Assembly (NCBI GenBank): GCA_022840285.1 | Contig: JALHIE010000065.1 | Location: forward strand, 1-18,988 | Length of the DNA: 18,988 bases | DNA from: Porphyromonadaceae bacterium | GTDB taxonomy: Bacteria > Bacteroidota > Bacteroidia > Bacteroidales > Dysgonomonadaceae | Reading direction: 5' to 3' | Shown here: one piece after another, positions 6,837 to 14,734 of the stretch | Layout of the letters: every line of letters begins with the position of its first letter | Position numbering within the stretch: position 1 is the stretch's first letter | Position numbers and translations under genes: made by a program | Notes under the pieces: generated by a model | What the model saw: only the letters and a program-made list of their open reading frames with translations | Databases searched by the model: none | Told to the model about the DNA's origin: nothing

Positions 6837-8050
6837 ATGGTTGATGTATTCATCATATTCTTTCTGATTATCCTCAACGGTTTTTTTGCCATGTCGGAAA
6901 TTGCCGTGGTATCGGCAAAAAAAACCAAACTTGAAACGGAACGGAAAAAAGGAAACAAAGGGGCGGAAAAAGCATTGAAATTGCAGTCCGATCCCGATAG
7001 TTTTTTGTCTTCAGTGCAAGTGGGAATCACCCATATGCGGAAACAATATCCATGGTCGTTGTAGTAGTAGCGATTACCTATTTGTCGATAGTTATCGGTG
7101 AACTGGTACCCAAGACCGTTGCGCTGAACAGCGCAGAAAAAGTAGCCGTGACCGTTTCCAGGCCCATCCATTTTGTCAGTGTCGTCTTTTATCCTTTTGT
7201 CAGATTTTTAGCCTTTTCCACCAGTTTGTTCAACAAGCTTATCGGACTGAAACCTAAAGACGATGTGGTCTCGGAAATGGAACTTCGGGCCATGTTGAAA
7301 ACTGCATCGAAAGAAGGCGTTATAGAAAGAGAAGAGAACATCATTCATGAACAGGTTTTCTACTTTTCCGATAAACGTGCCCGCCATCTGATGACTCACA
7401 GAACCGATGTGGAGTGGGTAGATATTTCGAAAGAAAAAGAGGAAGCAATCGCCGACCTGTTGCAAACCAAACACGGAAGGGTGCTCGTTTGCAACAAGAC
7501 GCTGGATGAATTTGTGGGTATTGTGACCATGAAAGAATTGTTTTCAGAATTATACAGGAAAGGGGATATAGACATCCATAAATTGATTCACGAACCCCTG
7601 ATCATCCCTTCTACCCTCCGCGCAAGAAAGGTGTTGGAGCAGTTTCGTCAACATCACAAGTTTTTCGCCGTTGTAGTGGACGAATACGGAAGCCTGGATG
7701 GAATCATTACGTTGCACGACATTATCGAAAACCTGGTGGGTACAATCCCTGACGAGAATGAAACAGAGGAACCCGATGTTTTTATGCGCAACGAAAACTC
7801 TGCATTGATCAACGGAGAAGCACCCATAGAGGTGTTGACCCATTTTATCGATGACTTTATAATCGATTTCGAAGAGATCGATTATTCCACCGTCGCAGGA
7901 TTCGTGTTGTCCAACATCAATAAAATTCCGCAAGTGGGGGATGTTTTCACCTATGAAAATACGACGTTCGAGGTGGTGGATGTAGACGGCAATAAAATCG
8001 ATAAAGTAATGGTTACAAAAAAAACGAAAGCAAACCACGAATATTTGTGA
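6837..8050 (+). pseudogene. HlyC/CorC (DUF21-CBS-CorC) membrane protein, broken by an internal deletion
   Basis: Bases 6837-7031 encode the first 65 residues of a DUF21 protein: a membrane helix (VFIIFFLIILNGFFAMSEIA) then FLSSVQVGIT. The reading frame then runs into a stop at 7062-7064. From about 7031 the +2 frame resumes the same protein (PYAETISMVVVVVAITYLSI, then IGELVPKTVAL), a CBS pair (about 7380-7760) and the CorC/HlyC C-terminal domain to 8050. Relatives have roughly 25-30 residues of the second membrane helix between GIT and PYAETIS. These are absent and the frame has changed. A distal ORF with ATG at 7052 could still make a truncated protein of 332 residues. Intact members are implicated in Mg2+/Co2+ or other cation export. 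A sequence error is possible. Confidence 0.8.
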
Positions 8051-8083
8051 TTTTTCTTTTGTTTTTCATAGACAAAAATTATG

Positions 8084-8117
8084 CCTGATTCATATAATTA
8101 ATAAGCAAAAAATCAGG
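8084..8117. repeat. Inverted repeat downstream of the CorC-like gene
   Basis: CCTGATT (8084-8090) and AATCAGG (8111-8117) are perfect 7-base arms around a 20-base AT-rich loop. It lies 34 bases after the CorC-like stop and about 110 bases before the gal promoter. It has no T tract, so it is not a classical terminator. Role unknown. Confidence 0.3.
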
Positions 8118-8183
8118 TGATTATAAATTATTAACGGAGGTATACTCCTCAAAAAAAGGATTTTATGGTTAAAAATATGTTTT

Positions 8184-8227
8184 ATAACACATTTTTATAT
8201 TTGCTGAATAAATTAAAAATGTGTTAT
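8184..8227. promoter_or_regulatory. Perfect 14-base inverted repeat over the gal promoter, likely operator
   Basis: ATAACACATTTTTA (8184-8197) and TAAAAATGTGTTAT (8214-8227) are exact reverse complements separated by 16 bases. The -33 TTTG (8200-8203) lies in the spacer and the right arm overlaps the -7 box, so bound protein would block RNA polymerase. The Nudix-fold regulator encoded at 12000-12692 is the obvious candidate to bind it. Confidence 0.65.
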
Positions 8228-8232
8228 TTTTA
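8200..8232 (+). promoter_or_regulatory. Promoter of the galactose operon
   Basis: TTTG (8200-8203), a 21-base spacer, then TATTTTTA (8225-8232), one base off the TAnnTTTG consensus. Transcription would begin near 8239, about 55 bases before the galM ATG. It is embedded in the inverted repeat 8184-8227. Confidence 0.6.
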
Positions 8233-8293
8233 CACGAATTTTCAAAGAAAGATCCAGTCTTCATCACCATCTTATTTTTAAAACCTCAAAAAC

Positions 8294-9367
8294 ATGGATA
8301 ATATGTATAGCAAGTCCGGTTTGCTATCAGGCGCGTTCGCAAAAGAGCTCGATGGAGAGCAAACCGGCTTATACGTCCTTACCAACAAACAAGGAAGTGA
8401 AATTACCATCACAAACTACGGCGCAAAAATTGTTTCGTTAATGGTTCCCGATAATAACGGAACCCTTACGGATGTTGTATTGGGTCATTCCTCCATCGAA
8501 GAATACCTGACCTCTGAAGAGCCCTACTTTGGTGCTGTTTGCGGCAGGACGGCCAACCGGATTGCTCACGGAAAGTTCACGTTGGAGGGTAAGGAATATA
8601 AACTTGCCGTTAACAACGGGCCCAATTCGCTTCACGGGGGCATAAAAGGATTCAATGCTGTTGTCTGGGATGTGCTCAATCTCTCGGAAAACAGCATCGA
8701 AATACACTATCTGTCGGTCGACGGAGAGGAAGGTTTCCCCGGAAACCTGGATGTATACGTTACATACACGCTTACAGACGACAATGCACTCGATATTTCC
8801 TACAGGGCAGTGACCGATAAAACCACCATACTGAACCTCACCAACCATTCCTATTTCAATCTTTCGGGGGAAGGAGATCCCTATATCGGCGATCACGTGT
8901 TAACGTTGAATGCAGATACTTATCTGCCTACCGATGAAACAGCCATTCCGTACGGAGCCGCGGAAGCCGTAAAGGATACTCCCATGGATTTTACAACGCC
9001 TCACACCATTGGAGAACGAATTAACGACGACTTCCAACAGCTTCGCTTCGGAAAAGGATACGACCACACTTTTGTGCTGAACAAACAAAGCGAAAATGAA
9101 TATTCGTTCGCGGGCGTTTGTGAATCGCCCAAAACCGGCATTAGGATGGAAATGTTCACCACGGAACCCGGAGTACAGATGTATACGGGAAACTGGATGA
9201 CGGGCGGATTTTCCGCAAAGAACGAACATCGTTATCCGGAACGTTCTGCGGTATGTTTCGAAACGCAGCACTTTCCCGATAGCATCAATAAACCCGGATA
9301 TCCGTCGGTGGTTTTAAAACCCGGAGAAACATTCCATTCGAGAACAACGTATAAGTTTTCCACATAA
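8294..9367 (+). CDS. galM: Aldose 1-epimerase (galactose mutarotase)
   Basis: A 357-residue galactose mutarotase that interconverts beta- and alpha-galactose so that galactokinase can use it. Conserved blocks are CGRTANRI (83-90), NSLHGG (111-116), TNHSYFNLSG (183-192), GYDH (255-258) and FETQHFPDS (322-330). By family comparison His114 and His185 are the substrate-binding/acid residues and Glu323 the base. There is no signal peptide, so it should be cytoplasmic. The ATG at 8294 lies just downstream of the promoter; an ATG three codons later is an equally possible start. It is the first gene of the gal operon, with 47 bases before the transporter gene. Confidence 0.93.
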   Translation: MDNMYSKSGLLSGAFAKELDGEQTGLYVLTNKQGSEITITNYGAKIVSLMVPDNNGTLTDVVLGHSSIEEYLTSEEPYFGAVCGRTANRIAHGKFTLEGKEYKLAVNNGPNSLHGGIKGFNAVVWDVLNLSENSIEIHYLSVDGEEGFPGNLDVYVTYTLTDDNALDISYRAVTDKTTILNLTNHSYFNLSGEGDPYIGDHVLTLNADTYLPTDETAIPYGAAEAVKDTPMDFTTPHTIGERINDDFQQLRFGKGYDHTFVLNKQSENEYSFAGVCESPKTGIRMEMFTTEPGVQMYTGNWMTGGFSAKNEHRYPERSAVCFETQHFPDSINKPGYPSVVLKPGETFHSRTTYKFST

Positions 9368-9414
9368 AAGAGATTGCTCAAAATAAATAAACATTTTTAT
9401 TAATATCAAAAAGT

Positions 9415-10722
9415 ATGAATACAACAACTAATCAGAAAAGTAACCGGATAGTGCCCATCATCATGATGATTGCATTGTTTGGAATGATCTCATTCGTGAC
9501 CAATCTGGCAGCGCCGATGGGACAAGTATTAAAAGAACAATTCGGAGCTTCCAATTTCCAGGGATTATTGGGAAATATGGCAAACTTCATCGCGTATGCC
9601 GTTATGGGAATTCCGGGAGGGATACTCCTGCAACGCGTGGGCTACAAAAAAACAGCCCTCATTGCCATTGCAATCGGTTTCGTGGGAGTGTTTATCCAGT
9701 TTCTTTCCGGACATGCTCCTCAAACGGCCGCTTTCGGTGTTTATTTGCTCGGAGCTTTTATAGCCGGTTTTTCCATGTGTTTGTTAAATATCGTAGTTAA
9801 CCCCATGTTGAACACATTGGGAGGCGGAGGAAACAAGGGAAACCAGTTAATTCAGGTCGGAGGTTCATTTAACTCCGTCATGGCAACATTTACTCCGGCT
9901 TTTGTCGGTATTCTGATCGGTGAAGCAGCCAAAGCAAACATAAAAGACGTGTTTCCGGTAATGTACATCGCTATGGGTGTATTTGCCCTTGTTTTCTTTG
10001 TGATGTTGATCGTAAACATTCCTGAACCTCACGCTACGACAACCAAGGAACCGCTGAAAAAACTGATGAGTGGAGCAATGAAATTCAGGCATTTTGTTTT
10101 AGGAGCCATCGCTATTTTTGTTTATGTGGGTGTTGAGGTGGGTACGCCCGGCATCTTGATTTTATGGTTGTCCGATACGCCGGTTGGAAAAACAACAGCA
10201 GGGTTTGTTGCCGGAACATACTGGTTCTTAATGTTAGTGGGTAGGTTGTTGGGAGCATCTTTGGGCAGTAAAATATCCAGCAAGACCATGCTTGCCACCG
10301 TTTCTTCAATCGGGATAATCCTCGTGCTGGCAGCAATCTTGTCTCCCACCACTACACAGGTGGCGATTCCGGCACTTCAAACCTCTGCCACAGGCGCCCT
10401 TTCCTTTGGAATGGCACAAGTCCCCATCAACGCCATGTTTATCGTTATAATCGGTATCTGTACCTCCATTATGTGGGGCAGCATCTTTAATCTTTCGGTA
10501 GAAGGACTGGGCAAGTTCACCCCGGCTGCTTCGGGAATATTCATGACCTTGGTTTGCGGAGGAGGAATTCTTCCCGGTATCCAGGGTGCCGTAGCCGATT
10601 TAGGTAACGATTACCTGGTGAGCTATTGGGTGATCTTTATCGGTTTGGCGTACTTGCTATACTATGCGTTGATCGGATCGAAAAACGTAAACAAGGATAT
10701 CTCTACCGCAGATGCGGAATAA
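9415..10722 (+). CDS. Sugar (galactose/glucose):H+ symporter, MFS FHS family
   Basis: A 435-residue inner-membrane permease with about 12 hydrophobic segments, starting at residues 12-33 after a short polar N-terminus. The features ANFIAYAVMGIPGGILLQRVGYKK (57-80) and the asparagine-containing ...LNIVVNPMLNTLGGGGNKGNQ block resemble the FucP/GluP (fucose-galactose-glucose:H+) branch of the major facilitator superfamily. Between galM and galK its substrate is most probably galactose, possibly also glucose. It would import monosaccharide released in the periplasm. Length and topology look complete. The gap to galK is 41 bases. Confidence 0.9.
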   Translation: MNTTTNQKSNRIVPIIMMIALFGMISFVTNLAAPMGQVLKEQFGASNFQGLLGNMANFIAYAVMGIPGGILLQRVGYKKTALIAIAIGFVGVFIQFLSGHAPQTAAFGVYLLGAFIAGFSMCLLNIVVNPMLNTLGGGGNKGNQLIQVGGSFNSVMATFTPAFVGILIGEAAKANIKDVFPVMYIAMGVFALVFFVMLIVNIPEPHATTTKEPLKKLMSGAMKFRHFVLGAIAIFVYVGVEVGTPGILILWLSDTPVGKTTAGFVAGTYWFLMLVGRLLGASLGSKISSKTMLATVSSIGIILVLAAILSPTTTQVAIPALQTSATGALSFGMAQVPINAMFIVIIGICTSIMWGSIFNLSVEGLGKFTPAASGIFMTLVCGGGILPGIQGAVADLGNDYLVSYWVIFIGLAYLLYYALIGSKNVNKDISTADAE

Positions 10723-10763
10723 CTCCCTGTGAGAGATGAGCAAATGAAATAATTATAAAAAAT

Positions 10764-11912
10764 ATGACTAAAGAACAGGTTTTAAAAGTTTATCAAGAAA
10801 AATTTGGTAACGATACACCTGAAGTTTACGCGTCTCCCGGACGCGTAAACCTTATAGGTGAGCATACCGATTATAACGGAAGTTTTGTTTTTCCAGGAGC
10901 TATCGACAAGGGGATGATAGCAGCTATCCGGTTAAACGGATCCGATAAGGTTCGTGCCTATGCCATAGATTTGAATGAAAGTTCGGAGTTCGGGCTGAAC
11001 GAAGAGGATCTGCCAAAAGAAGGATGGGCAAAATACATATTCGGGGTTTGCCGCGAAATAATTAAACGCGGTGGAAATGTGGCCGGTTTCGATACCGTGT
11101 TTGCGGGAGATGTACCGTTAGGCGCGGGAATGTCGTCATCCGCCGCATTGGAAAGTACTTACGCTTATGCTCTGAACGATATGCTCGGTCTAGGGATTGA
11201 CACCTTTGAACTGGCACGTATCGGACAATCTACCGAGCATAACTACGTAGGTGTGAAGTGTGGTATTATGGACCAGTTCGCGTCGCTTTTTGGTAAAAAG
11301 GGGCATCTGATAAGGCTTGATACAAAAACGATGGAATACCAGTACTTCCCGTTTGATCCCGATGGATACAAATTGGTGCTGCTCGATACCGTTGTGAAGC
11401 ACGAGCTGGCCTCGTCGGCGTACAACAAACGCCGGGAATCGTGCGAACACGCTGCCGCAACCATTGCCAAACGTCATCCTGAAGTGCAATTCCTTCGCGA
11501 TGCGACGATGAATATGCTTAAAGAAATAAAAAACGAAATTTCGGAAGAAGATTACATGCGCGCCGAGTACGTGATAGAAGAGACTCAACGTGTTAGAGAC
11601 GTGAGCGATGCCCTGGAACGTGGAGATTACGAAACCGTGGGTGAGAAAATGTACGAAACGCATCACGGAATGAGTAAACTTTACGAGGTGAGCTGCGAAG
11701 AGCTCGATTTTCTGAATGATGTGGCAAAAGAACACGGAGTTACAGGTTCACGTGTTATGGGCGGTGGCTTTGGTGGCTGTACCATCAATCTTGTAAAAGA
11801 TGAACTGTACGATTCGTTCATAACTGACGCTAAACTCAAGTTCAAGGAAAGATACGGACACGAACCCAAGGTGTACGATGTTGTCATTAGCGACGGTGCG
11901 CGTAAATTATAA
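10764..11912 (+). CDS. galK: Galactokinase
   Basis: A 382-residue GHMP kinase that phosphorylates alpha-galactose to galactose 1-phosphate with ATP, the first committed Leloir step. It shows the galactokinase signature GRVNLIGEHTDYNG (26-39, substrate-contacting Arg27, Glu33, His34, Asp36), the ATP loop PLGAGMSSSAALE (118-130), the catalytic-base region CGIMDQFAS (166-174, Asp170) and the C-terminal VMGGGFGGCT (331-340). All key residues are present. galT and galE, which complete the pathway, are not in this window. A strong hairpin follows its stop. Confidence 0.96.
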   Translation: MTKEQVLKVYQEKFGNDTPEVYASPGRVNLIGEHTDYNGSFVFPGAIDKGMIAAIRLNGSDKVRAYAIDLNESSEFGLNEEDLPKEGWAKYIFGVCREIIKRGGNVAGFDTVFAGDVPLGAGMSSSAALESTYAYALNDMLGLGIDTFELARIGQSTEHNYVGVKCGIMDQFASLFGKKGHLIRLDTKTMEYQYFPFDPDGYKLVLLDTVVKHELASSAYNKRRESCEHAAATIAKRHPEVQFLRDATMNMLKEIKNEISEEDYMRAEYVIEETQRVRDVSDALERGDYETVGEKMYETHHGMSKLYEVSCEELDFLNDVAKEHGVTGSRVMGGGFGGCTINLVKDELYDSFITDAKLKFKERYGHEPKVYDVVISDGARKL

Positions 11913-11933
11913 TTTGTCGATGAAACAGATTTA

Positions 11934-11959
11934 CAGGGGCGGAAAATATTCCGCTCCTG
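11934..11959 (+). terminator. Strong intercistronic hairpin between galK and the Nudix regulator gene
   Basis: CAGGGGCGGAA (11934-11944) pairs with TTCCGCTCCTG (11949-11959) around the loop AATA: an 11-bp stem with one G-U pair. No T tract follows. It may be a leaky terminator, a 3'-end stabiliser or an RNase processing site that lowers expression of the regulator relative to galK. Confidence 0.55.
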
Positions 11960-11999
11960 CATCTGACATCCTATCATCCATTATCTAACACCTAATATT

Positions 12000-12692
12000 A
12001 TGCCCGCCGGATTTTATTCACACGATGCGAAATTCCTTGTTGCGGTAGATTGCATTATTTTCGGGTTCAAAAACCAGGAACTCGATATCTTGTTAACACG
12101 TCGCCCGCTTGAGCCCAACAAGGGTGAATGGTCGCTTATGGGCGGATTTATGGACGAAAACGAAAGCCTTGACGAAGCAGCGGAAAAAGTGTTGTACCGG
12201 TACACACGACAGAAAGGTATTTACATGGAACAGGTTGGAGCCTATGGCGAAATTGAGCGAGACCCGGGTGACCGGGTGGTGTCCGTAGCCTATTATGCGT
12301 TGGTGCGGTTGGAGGAGTTTGACACGAGCTTGGCCAAAGCATTTGATGCCAAATGGGTAAACATTCGACAGCTCCCCCGACTGATTTTCGATCATAACCG
12401 TATGGTGGAAGACGCTTTAAGGTTGTTGAGGTACAAGGTCTCCCTGCAACCCATCATTTTTGAATTTTTTGAAGGGAAATTTACACTTCCCGCTTTGCAG
12501 GATCTGTGGGAAGCCATCTATCAGATGCCGGTGGATAAACGCAATTTCCGAAAGAAGATTGCAGCGATGGGAATCCTCGATAAGCTGGAAGTAAAGGATA
12601 AATCTTCCTCAAAAAGAGGAGCATTCTACTATGTCTTTAACCAGAAAAAGTACAACGAGTTTATCGAGTGTGGAAACAGGTTTTCCCTGTAA
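12000..12692 (+). CDS. Nudix-fold transcriptional regulator with winged-helix domain (NrtR/AraR type), probable gal regulator
   Basis: A 230-residue protein. Residues 10-130 form a Nudix fold: LLTRRPLEPNKGEWSLMGGFMDENESL is the usual lead into the Nudix box. The box itself is degenerate: where a hydrolase has REuxEE, this protein has K63-V-L-Y-R-Y68, so the metal-binding glutamates are gone and it should not hydrolyse. The C-terminal part (about 150-225: FTLPALQDLWEAIYQ, FRKKIAAMGILDKL, GAFYYVFN) is a winged helix-turn-helix. This is the build of NrtR and of the Bacteroides arabinose regulator AraR, where the Nudix domain senses a metabolite. Placed last in the gal operon, it likely binds galactose or a derivative and the operator at 8184-8227. 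The ATG at 12000 fits the conserved N-terminus. Bases 11986-11991 (TAACAC) faintly resemble an operator half-site. Confidence 0.88.
   Translation: MPAGFYSHDAKFLVAVDCIIFGFKNQELDILLTRRPLEPNKGEWSLMGGFMDENESLDEAAEKVLYRYTRQKGIYMEQVGAYGEIERDPGDRVVSVAYYALVRLEEFDTSLAKAFDAKWVNIRQLPRLIFDHNRMVEDALRLLRYKVSLQPIIFEFFEGKFTLPALQDLWEAIYQMPVDKRNFRKKIAAMGILDKLEVKDKSSSKRGAFYYVFNQKKYNEFIECGNRFSL
12676..12690. terminator. Small hairpin at the convergent end of the regulator and ligase genes
   Basis: ACAGG-TTTTC-CCTGT makes a 5-bp stem inside the last codons of the regulator gene, followed by the T-rich AATTTATTTC. The two stop codons are one base apart, so any shared terminator must overlap coding sequence. A weak candidate. 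Confidence 0.3.
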
Positions 12693-12693
12693 T

Positions 12694-14349
12694 TTATTTC
12701 TGGTATTTGAACCTTTTAATGCTTCGCTTAGGCGTTTTTTCAAACTCTTCGGCCTGAACCCTAAACGAAGCTATTCTGCTGTAATTGGGTAATTTTGCGT
12801 TTATTTCCTTTATTTCCTTTTCGAAAACAGCGTCGTATTGTTCGGGTGTTAAATTTTCACCTTTCAGTACCTCTGCATCGGGAACGACGAGTGCGATAAT
12901 TTTACCGCTCTCTTCCACTGCAAGTGACTCCAGTATATAAGGAGAGTTGTTTAGCTTGTCTTCTATCTCTTCGGGATAGATGTTTTGCCCCGAAGGACCG
13001 AGAATCATGTTTTTGTTCCTGCCCCTGATAAACACAACGTTGTCTTTATCCAATATTCCAAGATCGCCTGTCCTGAGCCAGCCGTCTTCTGTAAAGGCAG
13101 CTTTTGTGGCTTCCTCGTTTTTATAATAACCGAGCATTAGATTTGTGCCTTTGGTTAATATCTCACCAACAACGTGCTGCGGATCATCCGAATCAATTTT
13201 GACCTGCATCCTGTCCACTACCTTGCCACACGATCGTTCCTTGAATTCTGTCCAGAATGAGTAAGAAATAAGCGGTCCACACTCGGTCATCCCGTACCCA
13301 ACCGTGTAGGGGAATTTAATTTTTCGCAGGAATTTCTCCACATCCGCATTCAGGGCTGCACCACCGATAACGACTTCTACCAGGTTGCCTCCGAAAACGT
13401 CGATCAGTGATTTCCTCACTTTGTGGTAAACAACGGCATTCAACAGCGGAATTCTAATCAATGTTTTGGCTGCTCCCTGCTGAAGTTTTGGAAAGACATT
13501 TTTAATAACGATTTTTTCGATGATCAGGGGAACCGCTAGTACCAGCTTGGGTTTTGTTTTCGCAAAAGCATCAAGCAACACTTTGGGAGAAGGCGTTTTT
13601 CCTAAAAAATGGATGTGACAACCCATGGAAACGGCGTTGAGCACCTCGAAAGCAAGCCCGTACGTATGAGCCATGGGTAACATGCAAACAATATTGTCTT
13701 TGGTTTCGATAAAAGGCAGATTGTCGTTTGCAAACCGGGTGTTCGACCATAAACTCCGGTAAGGGATCATCACCCCTTTCGGACTGCTGGTTGTTCCCGA
13801 TGTATAATTGATAACAGCCAGCTCCTCCGGTTTATCGGTCCTGAAAGCAACATCGTTGACGAAGAATCCTTTCTCGTACTTCTTATCGAAAAAAGAGAAC
13901 GCATTGGACACAAACATCTTGAGCCCTTTCGATGTTACCTTTAGCAAGGAGAAATCATCGAGCGAGAAAACTGTCTCTGTCTTCGGTATTTTACGCTCAT
14001 CTATTTCTCTCCAGATGGATTCATCTACGAAAAACATCTTGGAATCCGAATGATCCACAATATACTGAACACTCTCTTTCTCAAATTCATGCAAAATGCT
14101 CACCGCTACAGCTCCGTAGGAGAGCGTAGCAAAAAAAGTTATGGCCCAATGAGCTGAATTCTTGCCACATATCGCAATTTTATCTCCGCGTTGAATGCCG
14201 GCAGAGTTGAAATATTCGTGCAGCTTATCAATTTCACGGGCAAAGTCTCTGTAATAAAATGTTTTGCCCTGAAAGTCGGTCATTACAGGCAAATCCCAAT
14301 GGTTTCGTATGCTTTGCTCGATTAACCCAAGAAAAGAGTTTTGATTCAT
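12694..14349 (-). CDS. AMP-dependent synthetase/ligase, long-chain acyl-CoA synthetase-like
   Basis: A 551-residue ANL-superfamily enzyme that activates a carboxylate with ATP to an acyl-AMP and probably transfers it to CoA. It carries the phosphate-binding loop YTSGTTSSPKG (182-192), MAHTYGLAFE, GYGMTECGP (351-359), LRTGDLG (425-431), the hinge-region IRGRNKNMI (441-449) and a C-terminal lysine in KTPKRSIKR (Lys541 or Lys545) needed for adenylation. Its overall form is FadD/AMP-forming long-chain type. Growth on fatty acids is unlikely in this lifestyle; recycling of fatty acids into phospholipid is the more plausible use. It faces the regulator gene tail-to-tail with one base between stops. 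Its promoter overlaps the start of the mannosidase upstream region. Confidence 0.88.
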   Translation of the reverse strand: MNQNSFLGLIEQSIRNHWDLPVMTDFQGKTFYYRDFAREIDKLHEYFNSAGIQRGDKIAICGKNSAHWAITFFATLSYGAVAVSILHEFEKESVQYIVDHSDSKMFFVDESIWREIDERKIPKTETVFSLDDFSLLKVTSKGLKMFVSNAFSFFDKKYEKGFFVNDVAFRTDKPEELAVINYTSGTTSSPKGVMIPYRSLWSNTRFANDNLPFIETKDNIVCMLPMAHTYGLAFEVLNAVSMGCHIHFLGKTPSPKVLLDAFAKTKPKLVLAVPLIIEKIVIKNVFPKLQQGAAKTLIRIPLLNAVVYHKVRKSLIDVFGGNLVEVVIGGAALNADVEKFLRKIKFPYTVGYGMTECGPLISYSFWTEFKERSCGKVVDRMQVKIDSDDPQHVVGEILTKGTNLMLGYYKNEEATKAAFTEDGWLRTGDLGILDKDNVVFIRGRNKNMILGPSGQNIYPEEIEDKLNNSPYILESLAVEESGKIIALVVPDAEVLKGENLTPEQYDAVFEKEIKEINAKLPNYSRIASFRVQAEEFEKTPKRSIKRFKYQK

Positions 14350-14432
14350 TATTGTATGTCTTTTTTATAGTTATAGAAACAATTAAGTTCATGGATTGTT
14401 TGTTCGGATCTAATATAAATAAATGTCAATTA

Positions 14433-14463
14433 CTTGCTTATACTGATAAAATAATTAAATTTG
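14433..14463 (+). promoter_or_regulatory. Putative promoter toward the GH92 gene
   Basis: CTTG (14433-14436), a 19-base spacer, then TAAATTTG (14456-14463), a full -7 match. It would give a leader of about 265 bases before the GH92 start, unless a closer promoter was missed. Confidence 0.45.
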
Positions 14464-14487
14464 TGCAGGTGTAAAGTCAATATGTTA

Positions 14488-14517
14488 CAAATTTAATAAA
14501 CTTTGTCATAAATGAAA
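14488..14517 (-). promoter_or_regulatory. Putative promoter of the acyl-CoA synthetase-like gene
   Basis: On the minus strand, TAAATTTG (14495-14488) matches the -7 consensus, with TTTC 18 bases upstream (14517-14514). Transcription would start near 14481, about 130 bases before the ATG, and would run through the opposing promoter at 14433-14463. Confidence 0.4.
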
Positions 14518-14734
14518 AACGAGATAACCCTGTTTTTGTTTTTTGCTTCCAACGGTGATTTCTCGCCGGGCACAAAATACCGCTATTCCTGTTGAAACCC
14601 GTTGTTCACATCTAAGAAATAAATTAAATAACAATAATTAGTTCAAGTTTCGTACCTGTTTCATTCAACGGATGCCCCACAAATACATGGGTAATTAATG
14701 CACGCGAAACTTAAAACAACCAGTAAGGTAAGGA

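Larger units (their letters stand above)
14350..14734. other. Divergent intergenic region with opposing promoters
   Basis: This 385-base region lies between the ligase (minus) and the mannosidase (plus). It holds a plus-strand promoter at 14433-14463 and a minus-strand one at 14488-14517 that point across each other. It also contains a 27-codon plus frame at 14512-14595 whose start (MKNEITLFLFFASNGDFSPG) has a short hydrophobic stretch but no known relative. Otherwise it is AT-rich with no recognisable gene or structured RNA. Confidence 0.5.

Noticed and set aside
6776..7171. Minus-strand frame across the CorC-like break as an alternative gene
   Set aside because: It is the shadow of the two plus-strand genes, which have clear family motifs.
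8137..8150. GAGG-TATACT-CCTC hairpin as a terminator after the CorC-like gene
   Set aside because: Only a 4-bp stem, followed by A rather than T on the coding strand.
14645..14712. AAGTTTCG ... CGAAACTT inverted repeat upstream of GH92
   Set aside because: 8-base arms 52 bases apart with no extension and no link to a promoter; could be chance.
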